From assembly GCA_018261735.1 (NCBI GenBank), contig JAGTRM010000015.1, forward strand, positions 1 to 64,000: a DNA stretch of 64,000 nt. The letters are read 5' to 3'. Below the pieces are notes generated by a model that was not told the origin of the DNA, made no database searches, and was given only the letters and a program-made list of their open reading frames with translations. Shown here in pieces: positions 43,721 through 59,170 of this stretch. The DNA comes from Pseudomonadota bacterium. GTDB lineage: Bacteria; Pseudomonadota; Gammaproteobacteria; Burkholderiales; Chitinibacteraceae. Made by a program: the position numbers and the translations under genes. The stretch's first letter is position 1; every line of letters begins with the position of its first letter.

Positions 43721-44473
43721 TCAATCGACAATCTTGTTCAGGTAATTTGGATCGAACTTGTCCGCGGTGGCGCGTTCTTCTTCGCAGTTGACGCCCAGTT
43801 GTTCAAGCTGGCTCACGATCAGCTCGATGCGTTTGTCGATGGTGACGGAGTGATCGAGCAGGCCGTGAATGGCCTTGACCATCGGATCGTTCATGTCGTT
43901 GGAGATGCCATAGGCGGAAAAGCCCAGCTGTTCGGCCTTCTGCTCGCGCACCTGCTCGGTTTCGGCATCCAGGATGCGCGCGGGGATACCCACGGCGGTG
44001 GCGCCGGCGGGAACGTCCTTGACTACCACGGCGTTCGAGCCGACCTTGGCGTTGGCGTGCAGCGTGATGGGCCCCAACACCTTGGCGCCGGCGCCGATGA
44101 TCACGCCGGCCTCCAGTGTCGGGTGGCGCTTGCCCGCTTTCCACGAGGTGCCGCCGAGCGTCACGCCGTGGTACAGCGTGCAGTCGTCGCCGATCTCGGC
44201 GGTTTCGCCGATCACAATACCCATGCCGTGGTCGATGAACACGCGCCGGCCGATGGTCGCGCCGGGATGGATCTCGATGCCGGTAATAAAGCGGGCGAAG
44301 TGCGAGAGAAAGCGCGCCAGCCATTTCCAGTTGCGTTTCCACAGACCGTGCGAGACGAGGTGCAGCGTCAGCGCGTGAAAGCCCGGGTAGCAGGTGACGA
44401 CCTCCCAGGTCGAACGGGCAGCGGGGTCGCGGTCGAAGACCACGCGGATGTTTTCACGCAGGCGAGGGAACAT
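43721..44473 (-). CDS. cysE: Serine O-acetyltransferase
   Basis: 250 residues. An N-terminal helical domain precedes left-handed beta-helix repeats ([43 protein letters not shown]). It makes O-acetylserine for cysteine synthesis. It lies immediately upstream of iscR on the same strand, a frequent pairing that links cysteine supply with IscS. Confidence 0.96.
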   Translation of the reverse strand: MFPRLRENIRVVFDRDPAARSTWEVVTCYPGFHALTLHLVSHGLWKRNWKWLARFLSHFARFITGIEIHPGATIGRRVFIDHGMGIVIGETAEIGDDCTLYHGVTLGGTSWKAGKRHPTLEAGVIIGAGAKVLGPITLHANAKVGSNAVVVKDVPAGATAVGIPARILDAETEQVREQKAEQLGFSAYGISNDMNDPMVKAIHGLLDHSVTIDKRIELIVSQLEQLGVNCEEERATADKFDPNYLNKIVD

Positions 44474-44571
44474 GGCGTCGTAATTCCTTTGAATCCGACT
44501 ATTTTACTCGTGAATGAAAGTGCGGGGCGAGTGACTTCTTTACGTTGGCGCGGGCGGGGGAGGAGGGTCGC

Positions 44572-44603
44572 TTATTGACCCGACCTGTTATTGACCCGAC
44601 CTG
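44572..44603. repeat. Perfect 16-base tandem duplication
   Basis: TTATTGACCCGACCTG occurs twice in direct succession (44572-44587, 44588-44603). It is intergenic, between cysE and the chemotaxis receptor. Confidence 0.85.
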
Positions 44604-44618
44604 GAACAGGTTTGAAGT

Positions 44619-44694
44619 CGTCACCCCGGCACAGGCCGGGGTCCAGGACGAACGCCTAGTGTTGCACTGGATTCCGGCTTTCGCCGGAATGACG
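44619..44694. repeat. Dispersed repeat of the GTCACCCCGGC...GGAATGACG family
   Basis: Begins CGTCACCCCGGCACAGGCC and ends TTTCGCCGGAATGACG; the ends are imperfect inverted repeats and resemble 14551-14642. The remainder of 44474-44768 shows no gene. Confidence 0.6.
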
Positions 44695-44768
44695 AAAATT
44701 ATAAATTTCATTTGGCCGAATCAAGAAATCGGTGCACGTCGATTCTGTGATTGTTGTGACGAGCTGAT

Positions 44769-46910
44769 TTATGCCGCAGCCACCTTGAACTGCGCAGCCA
44801 GACCTTCGAGCTGGTGCACTGCGGCGGCGGTTTCGGCCAGGCTGTGTTCGGATTTGTCCAATGCCACGTGCATGGTTTCGGCCGTGCCGGCTACCGAGCG
44901 GATGCGCTGGCTGTAGGCGTTGCTCGATTCGGCGATATGCTGGATCGAGGCCAGGATGTTGTTCACCATGGCTTCGGTGCCGCTGCGGTCCGAAGCGCTG
45001 TCCACGGCAAGTTTCAAGCCGGCTTCGAGTTCGCCCATGCCGCTCTGCATCGCGGTCACGGCGCGGTCGGCCTGCGCCTGCACGCCTTCGATCATGCCGC
45101 CGATCTGCATCGTGGCGTTGCGCGTGCGCTCGGCGAGCTTGCGCACTTCGTCGGCCACCACGGCGAAGCCCCGGCCCGATTCGCCAGCGCGAGCCGCTTC
45201 AATCGCGGCGTTGAGTGCCAAGAGGTTGGTCTGGTCGGCGATCTCCTTGATGACCAGAACGATATGGTCGATCTCGGTGGTGCTCTTCTGCAGCTCGCCT
45301 ATCGTTTGCGCGGAATGGCTGATGCGCTCGCGGATCGTGCCGGTCATGCCCTGCAAGTCTTCGAACTGTTTCTGCGCACCGGCAAAGGCTTTGGCCATGT
45401 CGGCACGCATGCTGCTGGCCTGCAGCGATGCCGTGCCGATTTCCTGCATCTGCTGTTCGAGCGAATCAAGGATTTGCTGCATGGAATCGAACACTTCCTG
45501 GGCACGGGTCCGGGTGGCATTGCTGGCATGCACCTGGGAGTGATTGGCACTGCTGACCTCGTTGCTGATGCGAATGACCTGGGCAATGATGCTTTCCATG
45601 TTGTCGATCAGGCTGTTGATCCACTGCGCGGTGGCGGTGATCTCGTCGCGGTGGGCGCTGGGCTTTTCCAGCCGGATCGACAGGTTGCCGCCGCCTTCGG
45701 CGACGGTTTGCACCATCCGTCCGGTTTCGCTCAGTCGTGCGGAGAGCGCATTCAGATAGAAGCGGTGATAGCCGAAAGCCGTGATCGCCAGGCTGCCGAC
45801 GGTGGCCAGCAGTGTTTGCGGGCCGCTGAGGTTCAGGCCGAAGCACAGGGCGCCGCTCGCGGCAATCATCAAGGCATCGGCGATCAGCAGCGCCTTGCTG
45901 GCGCGGTAGCTGGTCGGCCGGGCTCGGTAGACTTCTTCCAGATCGGCCTCGCACATCATGCCCCAGGTATCGGGCGAGCCGGGCAGCTGGAACGTGACGC
46001 CACGGCCGACAACCGGGATATGCCGGTAATCGGAATAGCCCGGGTATTTCACGTAGAGGTTCTGTCCCTTGCGGATGGTTTCGCGCACGCCGGGATGCAA
46101 CTGGCGCGTGGCCGGATCGTTGAACACCAGTTCGAATTCGGTGTGGTTCTGCACCCGGACCACGCCGTAGTCGGTCTGTACGCCATCCTTGAGGTTGTCG
46201 CCGAGCGAGAACGAGCGGTCCTCGAAGCGCGAGCGCGACAGTGCCACGCCGGGCTGGATCGCCGGGTCGAACACCGGCTTGGCCATGAACAGGTAGTTGT
46301 CGCCGGATTCGTGGAAGACGTGTCCGCCCTCGCGCTGGATCAGGTCGCCCACCACGTCGTTGGGAATGCGGGCGCAGAACAGCGCGACCAGCTGGTTGCC
46401 GCGGATGACCGGCAGCAGGAACAGCAGCGTGACCGCATCGTGGAAGTTGGACGAGCTGGGGCCGATCTGCATGGTGAGCGGGTCGATGTACGGGCCATGC
46501 AGGAAACGCTGTTTGCGCGCGGCATCGACGACGCGAGCCGGGATGTCGGTCTTGCCGGCATGTGCCGGATAGCTGGAGGCGATCACTTTGCCCTGCAGGT
46601 CGAGCACGAAAAGCTCGGAGGCATCGCGCATGATCTTGAGCCGGGCAGACAGCCAGTCGTTGCGCAACTGGTCGTTGGCGGGCAGCGAGTGAGCAAAGCC
46701 TTCCAGATGCGACCATTGCTGATTCGTCCATTCGGTCAGCAACCGAACCCGGGTCTGGGCAATGCCTTCAAATGCAGTTTCGAGCCAAGGGTAACGGCGG
46801 CGGTTGAGCCGGGTTGCCCATCGCATGGCGAACTTGCCCGTTTTGCCGAACCAGGGAAGCCAGCTGCGTTCTTCATCCGAAAGAGCCATCGAATCGCTTT
46901 TCAAAGCCAT
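44769..46910 (-). CDS. Methyl-accepting chemotaxis protein with an N-terminal sensor ahead of the membrane hairpin
   Basis: 713 residues. The first about 335 residues form a Cache-like sensor with no preceding membrane segment. Two hydrophobic helices (about 340-360 and 365-382) follow, then a HAMP-like region (385-437) and the signalling domain with the hairpin tip [21 protein letters not shown] (about 556-576), [18 protein letters not shown]. Classical receptors place the sensor between TM1 and TM2; here TM1 is missing, so the sensor would stay in the cytoplasm. GGAAAA precedes ATG 46910. No CheA/CheW genes are near. Confidence 0.88.
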   Translation of the reverse strand: MALKSDSMALSDEERSWLPWFGKTGKFAMRWATRLNRRRYPWLETAFEGIAQTRVRLLTEWTNQQWSHLEGFAHSLPANDQLRNDWLSARLKIMRDASELFVLDLQGKVIASSYPAHAGKTDIPARVVDAARKQRFLHGPYIDPLTMQIGPSSSNFHDAVTLLFLLPVIRGNQLVALFCARIPNDVVGDLIQREGGHVFHESGDNYLFMAKPVFDPAIQPGVALSRSRFEDRSFSLGDNLKDGVQTDYGVVRVQNHTEFELVFNDPATRQLHPGVRETIRKGQNLYVKYPGYSDYRHIPVVGRGVTFQLPGSPDTWGMMCEADLEEVYRARPTSYRASKALLIADALMIAASGALCFGLNLSGPQTLLATVGSLAITAFGYHRFYLNALSARLSETGRMVQTVAEGGGNLSIRLEKPSAHRDEITATAQWINSLIDNMESIIAQVIRISNEVSSANHSQVHASNATRTRAQEVFDSMQQILDSLEQQMQEIGTASLQASSMRADMAKAFAGAQKQFEDLQGMTGTIRERISHSAQTIGELQKSTTEIDHIVLVIKEIADQTNLLALNAAIEAARAGESGRGFAVVADEVRKLAERTRNATMQIGGMIEGVQAQADRAVTAMQSGMGELEAGLKLAVDSASDRSGTEAMVNNILASIQHIAESSNAYSQRIRSVAGTAETMHVALDKSEHSLAETAAAVHQLEGLAAQFKVAAA

Positions 46911-47085
46911 TGTTGTTTTCCTCTGCGTATTATTTTGGTGCCGGTTTTTTTAATTTGATGTGCGCGGGCAAAGATATAGCATGAACCGTGCCATATATCG
47001 GTGCTGCTGTTGTGCGTGGGAGTGTTTTAGGTGGCAATGTGGTGCATGGGGTTTTGGTGTGAACTGATTCAGGGCGGTTTGGGCG

Positions 47086-48405
47086 TTAATCCAGGAGCCC
47101 TTGCTGTATGCGAACATCCCCGCAGATCACCTGGGTTTTGCCATTCACCTTGAAGCTGGCTGAAACCGTGACACACAGGCTGGCGCTGGAGATGGAAAGG
47201 TAGGGCCGGGTAACCTGCGGCTTGCCAAAATGCTCGATGGCGCGGCGGAAATAGGGCCGGCGCGACCAGCGCGAGCCTTGTGTGTCTACGAGCGGTGCCA
47301 GACGCTGATCGATGTTGCGCGTGGTATAGGGCGACCACAGGTTACTGCCGATTTGTCGGCCGTTGTGGTCCAGCAGGTAGCAAAAATCGGATTGGGTTAA
47401 ATCGAGGAACGACGAGCAGGCTTCCCCCATGCTGCGTCCTGCCGAGAGCAACACGGAGGCATAGCCAATGGCGTTCAGGTACGGGGCCAATGCCTGGTGG
47501 TGCTGTTTGCGTTCCTGTCTGATGCGGGCATCGAAATCCGACCACAACCCGCGGATGACTTTTTCTCCCTGCTTGCGATCGACCAGATGCGGTTGCGGGC
47601 GGCCGAACAGATAGCCCTGAGCAAAATCCACGTCGGAATCGAGGGCAATGTAGGCTTCATCCTCGGTTTCAACGCCTTCAACCAGCACCATCGCGCCGGC
47701 TTCGTGCAGCAAGGACACGATCTGCGGCAACAGGCGGCGTATGCGTTTTTCCTGCGCGGCTTGCAGGATCAGGCTGCGGTCCAGCTTCACGATCTGCGGG
47801 CGAATTTTCCAAACCCGGTCAAAGTTGGAACTGCCGGCGCCAAAATCGTCCAGCGCAATCAGGCAGCCCAATTCACGGAAGAAAGCCACGGCGGAACCGA
47901 ATTCGGCATCGTCCCGTACCGCTTCTTCGAGTACTTCGATCACCAGCCGTTGCGGTGGAAAATCGAGCTTTGCCAGCATGTTGCCGAACGAGTCATTGCT
48001 CGGGGCTTTGCGTGCTTGCAGAAAAACATGGGGATTCATGTTCAGGAACAACCAGTCATTCTGTTTCGAGATGCTCTGGTAATTGCTCAGGTGCAGGAAG
48101 TGGCAAAGCTGGTCGAGTTTTTGCCGCATGGCACCTTGCTGGCTGTTCAGCAGGGTCAGCGGTGAAACCGCAGTGCCGTCGGCCGCAAAGGGGCGCAACA
48201 GGGCCTCGTAACCGACGGAGCGCTGGGCGGAAAGGCCATAAATGGGTTGGAAGTGGCTGGTCAGGGTATGCGAGCCAAAAGGAACCGTTATCAGGCACTC
48301 ATTGCTGGCCTGGGATTGATCAGCACTCGTACCCGATGGGACCAGCAGGGATGGCTGTCGGTTTTTTGGCATTGGGGTTGGGCTGGTTTGCAAATAAGAA
48401 TTCAT
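47086..48405 (-). CDS. EAL-domain protein (c-di-GMP phosphodiesterase type) with C-terminal sensor domain
   Basis: 439 residues. EAL domain at about 45-285: Y66-E-A-L-L-R-P, FLNMNP, EVLEEA, DDFGAGSSNFDR, K of VKLDRSLI, VEGVETEDE and QGYLFGRP, so the catalytic set looks intact. Residues 300-439 look like a Cache/PDC-type sensor (SVLLSAGRSMGEACSSFLDL, CYLLDHNGRQIGSNLWSPY) with no membrane segment. Sensor after EAL is less usual than before it. It lies next to the receptor on the same strand, suggesting motility control. Confidence 0.87.
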   Translation of the reverse strand: MNSYLQTSPTPMPKNRQPSLLVPSGTSADQSQASNECLITVPFGSHTLTSHFQPIYGLSAQRSVGYEALLRPFAADGTAVSPLTLLNSQQGAMRQKLDQLCHFLHLSNYQSISKQNDWLFLNMNPHVFLQARKAPSNDSFGNMLAKLDFPPQRLVIEVLEEAVRDDAEFGSAVAFFRELGCLIALDDFGAGSSNFDRVWKIRPQIVKLDRSLILQAAQEKRIRRLLPQIVSLLHEAGAMVLVEGVETEDEAYIALDSDVDFAQGYLFGRPQPHLVDRKQGEKVIRGLWSDFDARIRQERKQHHQALAPYLNAIGYASVLLSAGRSMGEACSSFLDLTQSDFCYLLDHNGRQIGSNLWSPYTTRNIDQRLAPLVDTQGSRWSRRPYFRRAIEHFGKPQVTRPYLSISSASLCVTVSASFKVNGKTQVICGDVRIQQGLLD

Positions 48406-48679
48406 TCGTTTTGTTTAGCAATCGGTGTGCCAATGTAAGCTTTGCTTGTCAGGTGGCGGGATTCCGGGTGATTTTCCTTGTGTCAATAAGGGGTTTTGCT
48501 GGTGTCAGTGTTTTGTTGTGGTGCATTGCGTGCATCTTGATGGGTTATTTTGGTGCATTAACCGGTGCGGGTGTTCGAGCGTAAAAGCAACATCGAAAGT
48601 GCAAAGTGCTGGCGAGCTTTTCTGCCAGTGCACCCGTTTGTGCCATACTCAATTCATTGTCTACTAACAGTGAGCCACC

Positions 48680-50851
<2,172 letters not shown>

Positions 50852-50895
50852 CGTGACGCCGGTTCTGCCGAGAAAAATATAACAAGGATTCAGGG

Positions 50896-51939
50896 ATGGA
50901 AAAAACGGTTCGCCTGGTGTTCCGGGGGGAGTTGCTGCCCGGCCGCTCGCTTGATGAGGTCAAAGCCGGTTTGCCGGTGCTGATGAAGGTTCCGCCCGAG
51001 CAGGTGGAAAAGCTCTTTGCCGGCGGTTCGGTGGTGATCAAGCGCGGTTTGCCGGTTTCAAAATTGGCTGCGTATCAAACATTGCTGGAAAAAGCCGGCA
51101 TCCGCGTCGCGGTCGAGGATGAAATTCCCGAGTACACGCTGGATCTTGAACCGGTGGTCGCACCAGAGCCCGCTGGCCCTGACGTTGCGGTTGCCGCGCA
51201 GGAATCCGCCGGGGGAGAGGAATTGACTTGTCCGCAGTGTGGTGCCCGACAACCCAAGCGTACGCTGTGTCGCAGTTGCGGCGTGGATATGCCGCGCTAT
51301 GCCGCTGCGCAGGCCACGCTCAAGGCCGAAGCCATGCAGCCCGTACCGGTTGTCCAGGGCGGCTATGCTGCTTCGGCGGCATGGATGCCGGAAGATGAAT
51401 TGCCGCCGGTTTTGGGTTTCAGTTTTGACGGGCGCCTGAACCGTTTGCGCTACCTGATCTATAGTCTGGCCGGCTATGTGGTGCTTACGCTGGCAGGCTT
51501 GATATTGATGGGCTCCGCTTTCAACAGCGTGATTCACGGCGGTTTCCCCCTCCTTTCCCTCTTGCTGTTTGGTGCCGTAATCCTGGCGCTGTTGTACTTT
51601 GGCCTGCGTTTTTCAGTGCAGCGCTTGCACGATATGGGCTTGACCGGCTGGCTGGTGCTGCTCAGTTTTGCGCCGGTTGTTGGGTGGCTTGTCTGGCTTT
51701 GGCTCTCGATCTGGCCCGGCAGCAAGGAAGCCAACCAGTACGGCCCGCCCAACCCGCCCAATTCGCTGGTACACAAGACGATTGTGCTGGGCCTCGTGCT
51801 CTTGCTGGTTCTGCTCCTGGGGGTGATGTTCAGCAAGATGGTGAATGGCTTTCCGGGCGGCATGATGCGCTATGAGCAACATATGCAAACCTTGCCCCTG
51901 CAAGATTCGGATGACCAGGCCCAGCGCCAGCAGCTGTAA
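50896..51939 (+). CDS. DUF805 membrane protein with N-terminal domain and zinc ribbon
   Basis: 347 residues. Residues 1-80 resemble a small alpha/beta domain (RLVFRGELLPGRSLDEVKAG). A zinc ribbon follows with C112, C115, C125, C128 (CPQCG ... CRSCG), then DUF805 (about 170-285) with GRLNRLRYLIYSLAGY, RLHDMGLTGWLVLL and WPGSKEANQYGP, and a final membrane helix. It has three to five membrane spans. Function unknown. It lies between glgB and glgX without obvious connection to glycogen. Confidence 0.82.
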   Translation: MEKTVRLVFRGELLPGRSLDEVKAGLPVLMKVPPEQVEKLFAGGSVVIKRGLPVSKLAAYQTLLEKAGIRVAVEDEIPEYTLDLEPVVAPEPAGPDVAVAAQESAGGEELTCPQCGARQPKRTLCRSCGVDMPRYAAAQATLKAEAMQPVPVVQGGYAASAAWMPEDELPPVLGFSFDGRLNRLRYLIYSLAGYVVLTLAGLILMGSAFNSVIHGGFPLLSLLLFGAVILALLYFGLRFSVQRLHDMGLTGWLVLLSFAPVVGWLVWLWLSIWPGSKEANQYGPPNPPNSLVHKTIVLGLVLLLVLLLGVMFSKMVNGFPGGMMRYEQHMQTLPLQDSDDQAQRQQL

Positions 51940-52051
51940 TCCGCTTTGCCTCACCGGTTGCCTAATTGCTGCGATGCAATAATGCACACTGATCTTTGAT
52001 GATCAGGCGGGTATGATCGGATAACGATTCTCGCTCTCGACGGGTGTTTTG

Positions 52052-53362
52052 ATGAATACGGTTGCCTTCGATCCTGCTGCCGCCTTGGTGGATCATCCGT
52101 TACGCCGCGAGCTTAACGATGAAATCCATGCCCGGCCATTTGAAGCAATAGCGGCGCCCAGCGCGCTCAGCTATCTGGTGTATCTCAACCGCAATTGCAA
52201 TCTGGAGCAAGAGCTGTGGCTGGTTGGACAGCTGTGCGCCCATTTTTCCTGCACGCCGCCCGCAGCCGGTGCCATCCAGTTTTCCTGCAATCTGGGGCCG
52301 GTGCGTTTTCGCTGGGCGCGTCATGGCGAGTTTTCCGCAATCACCCTGATTTGCGGCGCGGTAACCGGCCAGCCGTTTGCCGATTCCCCGCGCAATCATG
52401 TTCCGGCCGAGTGGCTGGCGCAGTTGCCGCGCAATATCCTGCTCGCGGTCGAGGTGACGCTGTTGCCAGAGTCGGCGTTGGCGGCAGATGTAGAAACCAT
52501 TTCCGCCGCGTATTTCGCCGGCAATGATCTCGTCGGTGCCCAGATTGCCGAAGGGGCAGGACTCGCGTTCACCGATTTTCGCATTCATGCCGATGGTTGT
52601 TCGCGCTACCTGCTGATCGACAAGCGCATGGGGCCGCGCCAATCCGGGCGCATGTTGCAACGCTTTCTGGAGATCGATACCTACCGGATGATGGCTTGCC
52701 TGACTTTGCCGCTGGCCAAGAGCTTGCAGCCGGAGCTGGCCAAGACCGACAGCGAACTGGCCGAGCTCACCACGGCCATGCCCAAAGCCCGGCAGGAGGA
52801 CGAACCGGCACTGCTGGATCAGCTGACCCAGCTTGCCGCCCGGATCGAAAGCGCGCTTTCGCGCACCGATTCGCGCTTTTCCGCGGCACGGGCCTATTAC
52901 GAAATCGTCGAGCGGCGCATCCGCGAGTTGCGCGAACTGCGCATTGCCGGCACCCAGCCTTTTTCCGAGTTCGTGGCCAGACGCCTGCTGCCCGCGATGG
53001 AAACCTGCGAATCGGTGGCGCGCAGCCAGCGCATCCTGGCCAAGCGGGTCAGCCGGGCCTCGGCGCTGCTGCGCACCCGGGTCGATGTCTCGCGGGAAAA
53101 ACAGAACCAGCAGCTGCTGGCCTCGATGAACCGGCGTGCCCACCTGCAACTGCGTTTGCAGGAGACGGTGGAAGGCTTGTCGGTTGCCGCGATCACCTAT
53201 TACACCGTGGGGCTGGTGGGCTATGCTGCCAAAGGCTTGAAAACCGCAGGCGTGCATCTGGAACCTGAATTGATTACCGGCATTGCGATTCCGGTTGTCG
53301 CCATCTGCGTCGCGCTGGGATTGCGCCGCATGCGCAAGACGCTGGCGCGCAAGCATCAGTGA
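52052..53362 (+). CDS. DUF3422 protein
   Basis: 436 residues from ATG 52052. Family opening DHPLRRELNDEIHARPFEAIAAPSALSYL, a coiled-coil region (about 220-300) and two C-terminal membrane spans (AAITYYTVGLVGYAAKG and ITGIAIPVVAICVALGL). Widespread in proteobacteria, function unknown. It sits between DUF805 and glgX in the same direction. Confidence 0.87.
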   Translation: MNTVAFDPAAALVDHPLRRELNDEIHARPFEAIAAPSALSYLVYLNRNCNLEQELWLVGQLCAHFSCTPPAAGAIQFSCNLGPVRFRWARHGEFSAITLICGAVTGQPFADSPRNHVPAEWLAQLPRNILLAVEVTLLPESALAADVETISAAYFAGNDLVGAQIAEGAGLAFTDFRIHADGCSRYLLIDKRMGPRQSGRMLQRFLEIDTYRMMACLTLPLAKSLQPELAKTDSELAELTTAMPKARQEDEPALLDQLTQLAARIESALSRTDSRFSAARAYYEIVERRIRELRELRIAGTQPFSEFVARRLLPAMETCESVARSQRILAKRVSRASALLRTRVDVSREKQNQQLLASMNRRAHLQLRLQETVEGLSVAAITYYTVGLVGYAAKGLKTAGVHLEPELITGIAIPVVAICVALGLRRMRKTLARKHQ

Positions 53363-53423
53363 TCGGGTGATTTGAGCGCATCGTGCGGCACGCATCTGCA
53401 ATTTTGTCCGAAGTGAGGTCTGG

Positions 53424-57130
<3,707 letters not shown>

Positions 57131-57156
57131 TCTGTAACGTAAAATCAACCGTCATC

Positions 57157-57190
57157 AAGGGCTCGCTTTGCGGGCCCTTTGTTATTTTTG
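57157..57190 (+). terminator. Terminator after pgm
   Basis: AAGGGCTCGC (57157-57166) / GCGGGCCCTT (57170-57179), one wobble pair, loop TTT, then TGTTATTTTT. It separates glgB-pgm from the regulator/glgC part. Confidence 0.82.
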
Positions 57191-57332
57191 GCTTCAAAAC
57201 CTGGGTGCAAATCTTTGAGAGGGAAAGTTGCTAATCGGTCATGCCAGTGTGCCACCGAAAAACGGTGTAGTCGGCGATTTCCTGTTTCAACTTCCGCTGT
57301 GAATGGCTATTATTGGCTTGTCCAGACTTCAT

Positions 57333-57345
57333 TTGGTTAGACCAA
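57333..57345. promoter_or_regulatory. FadR/PdhR-type operator
   Basis: TTGGT-TAG-ACCAA, a perfect 5-3-5 palindrome that matches the TTGGTNNNACCAA core of PdhR/GlcC-type FadR-subfamily regulators. It is about 140 bases upstream of the first of two FadR-family genes. Autoregulation is inferred. The rest of 57191-57484 holds no gene. Confidence 0.65.
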
Positions 57346-57484
57346 TAATGGCGTCTCGGATGCAAAACATTGTTTGGCCTGCCTTGACATGCGCCAAGTG
57401 GCGTGCAAGTCTCGCCGCTCTCGATGATCCGGGTATATCGCGGATTGTTGCCGAGCCAAAAAATTATATAGGTAGTACTGTGCC

Positions 57485-58204
57485 ATGCCCATAGAGTCCG
57501 TTGATAACCGCCGACTGTATCGCCTGATCGCGGAGCAGATATCGCGCCTGATCGAATCGGGTGAATACAAGCCGGGCAGCCGGTTGCCGCCGGAACGGAC
57601 GTTGGCGGTGCAATTGAGCGTCAGCCGGCCGACCGTGCGCGAAGCGTTAATCGCGCTCGAAGTGGAAGGCTGGGTCGATATCCGCGGCGGAACAGGCGTG
57701 TTTGTGCTGGAGCGCCCGGTTGCCGACGCAGAAACGGTTGCCGTGCCGCAAAGCACCAGCAACTTGCCACCGCCAGGCCCTTTCGAAGTGTTGTATGCGC
57801 GAGATCTGATCGAACCGGATGTGGCTGCGCTGGCGGCCAAGAATGCAACGCCAGAGCAGATCGCTGCCATGGCGCAAGCGCTGGGCGACATGGTGTGCTG
57901 CTCGGCCAGTGATCCGATGAATGTCGAGTATGACCGCCGCTTCCACCAGCTATTGGCCGATGCCACGGGCAATGGTGCCTTGTCGCAAACGGTCCAGACG
58001 CTTTGGGCGATGCGGACCGACCCGCTCTATCTGCGCTTGCAAGACCATTTTCATAACGAAGCAATCTGGCAGCGCGCCATCATTGAGCACCGCGAGATAT
58101 TCGAGGCGATCAAGCATGGTGATGCCAAGGCCGCACGCGCGGTCATGCACAAGCATTTGAAGAATATCAAGATGCGCTTTGTCTCCAGCTGGCAGGGAGA
58201 ATAA
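57485..58204 (+). CDS. FadR-subfamily GntR transcriptional regulator (copy 1)
   Basis: 239 residues. Winged helix at about 8-75 (SRLIESGEYKPGSRLPPERTLA, VSRPTVREALIALEVEGWV) and FCD effector domain at about 100-235 with the metal-site DRRFHQLLA and HREIFEAIKHGDAKAA. About 70 percent identical by eye to the next gene, so a tandem duplication. It sits between pgm and glgC behind a FadR-type operator; the effector is unknown, but an organic acid such as pyruvate or lactate would be usual. Confidence 0.9.
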   Translation: MPIESVDNRRLYRLIAEQISRLIESGEYKPGSRLPPERTLAVQLSVSRPTVREALIALEVEGWVDIRGGTGVFVLERPVADAETVAVPQSTSNLPPPGPFEVLYARDLIEPDVAALAAKNATPEQIAAMAQALGDMVCCSASDPMNVEYDRRFHQLLADATGNGALSQTVQTLWAMRTDPLYLRLQDHFHNEAIWQRAIIEHREIFEAIKHGDAKAARAVMHKHLKNIKMRFVSSWQGE

Positions 58205-58258
58205 CCCCCAGCTTCTGTTGTCCCTTTTTAACCGTGCCCCCAATACCGGTAAGTTTGT

Positions 58259-58963
58259 ATGCCCATTGAATCGATTGATAACCGCCGCCTTTACCGCCAG
58301 ATTGCCGACCAGATCAGCCGGCTGATCGATTCAGGGGAGTGCCCGCCTGGCTCGCGCCTGCCCGCCGAACGTGTGCTGGCCGAGCAACTGAATGTAAGCC
58401 GGCCCACCGTGCGCGAGGCGCTGATTGCACTCGAAGTGGAGGGCCGCGTGGAAATTCGTGGCGGCGCGGGTGTTTTTGTCCTGGAACGCGCAGAGGCGGC
58501 TACCTCGCCGGTTTCCGGCAGCGTGCCCGTGCCCGGGCCGTTCGAAGTATTGTTTGCCCGTGATCTGATTGAGCCGGATGTGGCCGCACTGGCCGCAAAG
58601 AATGCCACGCCGGGTCAACTGGCCGATATCTCCACGGCGTTGGGCGAAATGGTGTGTTGTTCGGCCAACGATCCGATGCATGTCGAGTTCGACCGGCGCT
58701 TTCATTTCGGTTTGGCGGAAGCATCGGGCAACAGCGCCTTGGTGCTGGCCATTCAGGCGCTGTGGACACCGCGCGAGCAGGCGCTCTATATGCGGCTGGA
58801 AAACCACTTCCATACCGAAGCCGTCTGGCAGCGCTCGATCATCGAGCACCGGGAAATTCTGGAAGCCATCAAACGGCAAGATCCCAAGGCGGCCCGCGCC
58901 GCCATGCATCGCCACCTCAAACAGGCTGAAATGCGCTTTGCCTCCAGCTGGAAGGAAGAATAG
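58259..58963 (+). CDS. FadR-subfamily GntR transcriptional regulator (copy 2)
   Basis: 234 residues, same layout as copy 1: winged helix with VSRPTVREALIALEVEGRV and FCD domain with DRRFHFGLAEA and HREILEAIKRQDPKAARA. The linker at about 78-95 is the most diverged and is shorter. It starts 54 bases after copy 1; no operator is seen in that gap, so the two are likely co-transcribed. They could form heterodimers. Confidence 0.9.
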   Translation: MPIESIDNRRLYRQIADQISRLIDSGECPPGSRLPAERVLAEQLNVSRPTVREALIALEVEGRVEIRGGAGVFVLERAEAATSPVSGSVPVPGPFEVLFARDLIEPDVAALAAKNATPGQLADISTALGEMVCCSANDPMHVEFDRRFHFGLAEASGNSALVLAIQALWTPREQALYMRLENHFHTEAVWQRSIIEHREILEAIKRQDPKAARAAMHRHLKQAEMRFASSWKEE

Positions 58964-58991
58964 TCGCTGGCAGGTTCCCATTCAGAAATAC

Positions 58992-59026
58992 CGGCAAAGC
59001 AGAACCGCGGTCACGCGGTTTTGCCG
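58992..59026 (+). terminator. Terminator-like hairpin after the second FadR gene
   Basis: AACCGCG (59003-59009) / CGCGGTT (59014-59020) with loop GTCA, and outer CGGCAAA/TTTGCCG. Only three T follow, so it may be weak. 59027-59170 holds no gene. Confidence 0.5.
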
Positions 59027-59170
59027 TCTGTGCGCGTCTGATTTTCTCGTGTTTACTGCTTGAGGAAATTTCTACCACACTCTCTTGATCCAAACCCAGG
59101 TTGAAATGGGCAAAACGCTTTTCCTGGTGTTACTCTTTAACCAAGAACACTAAAAAAGAGGAGCGAGAGA

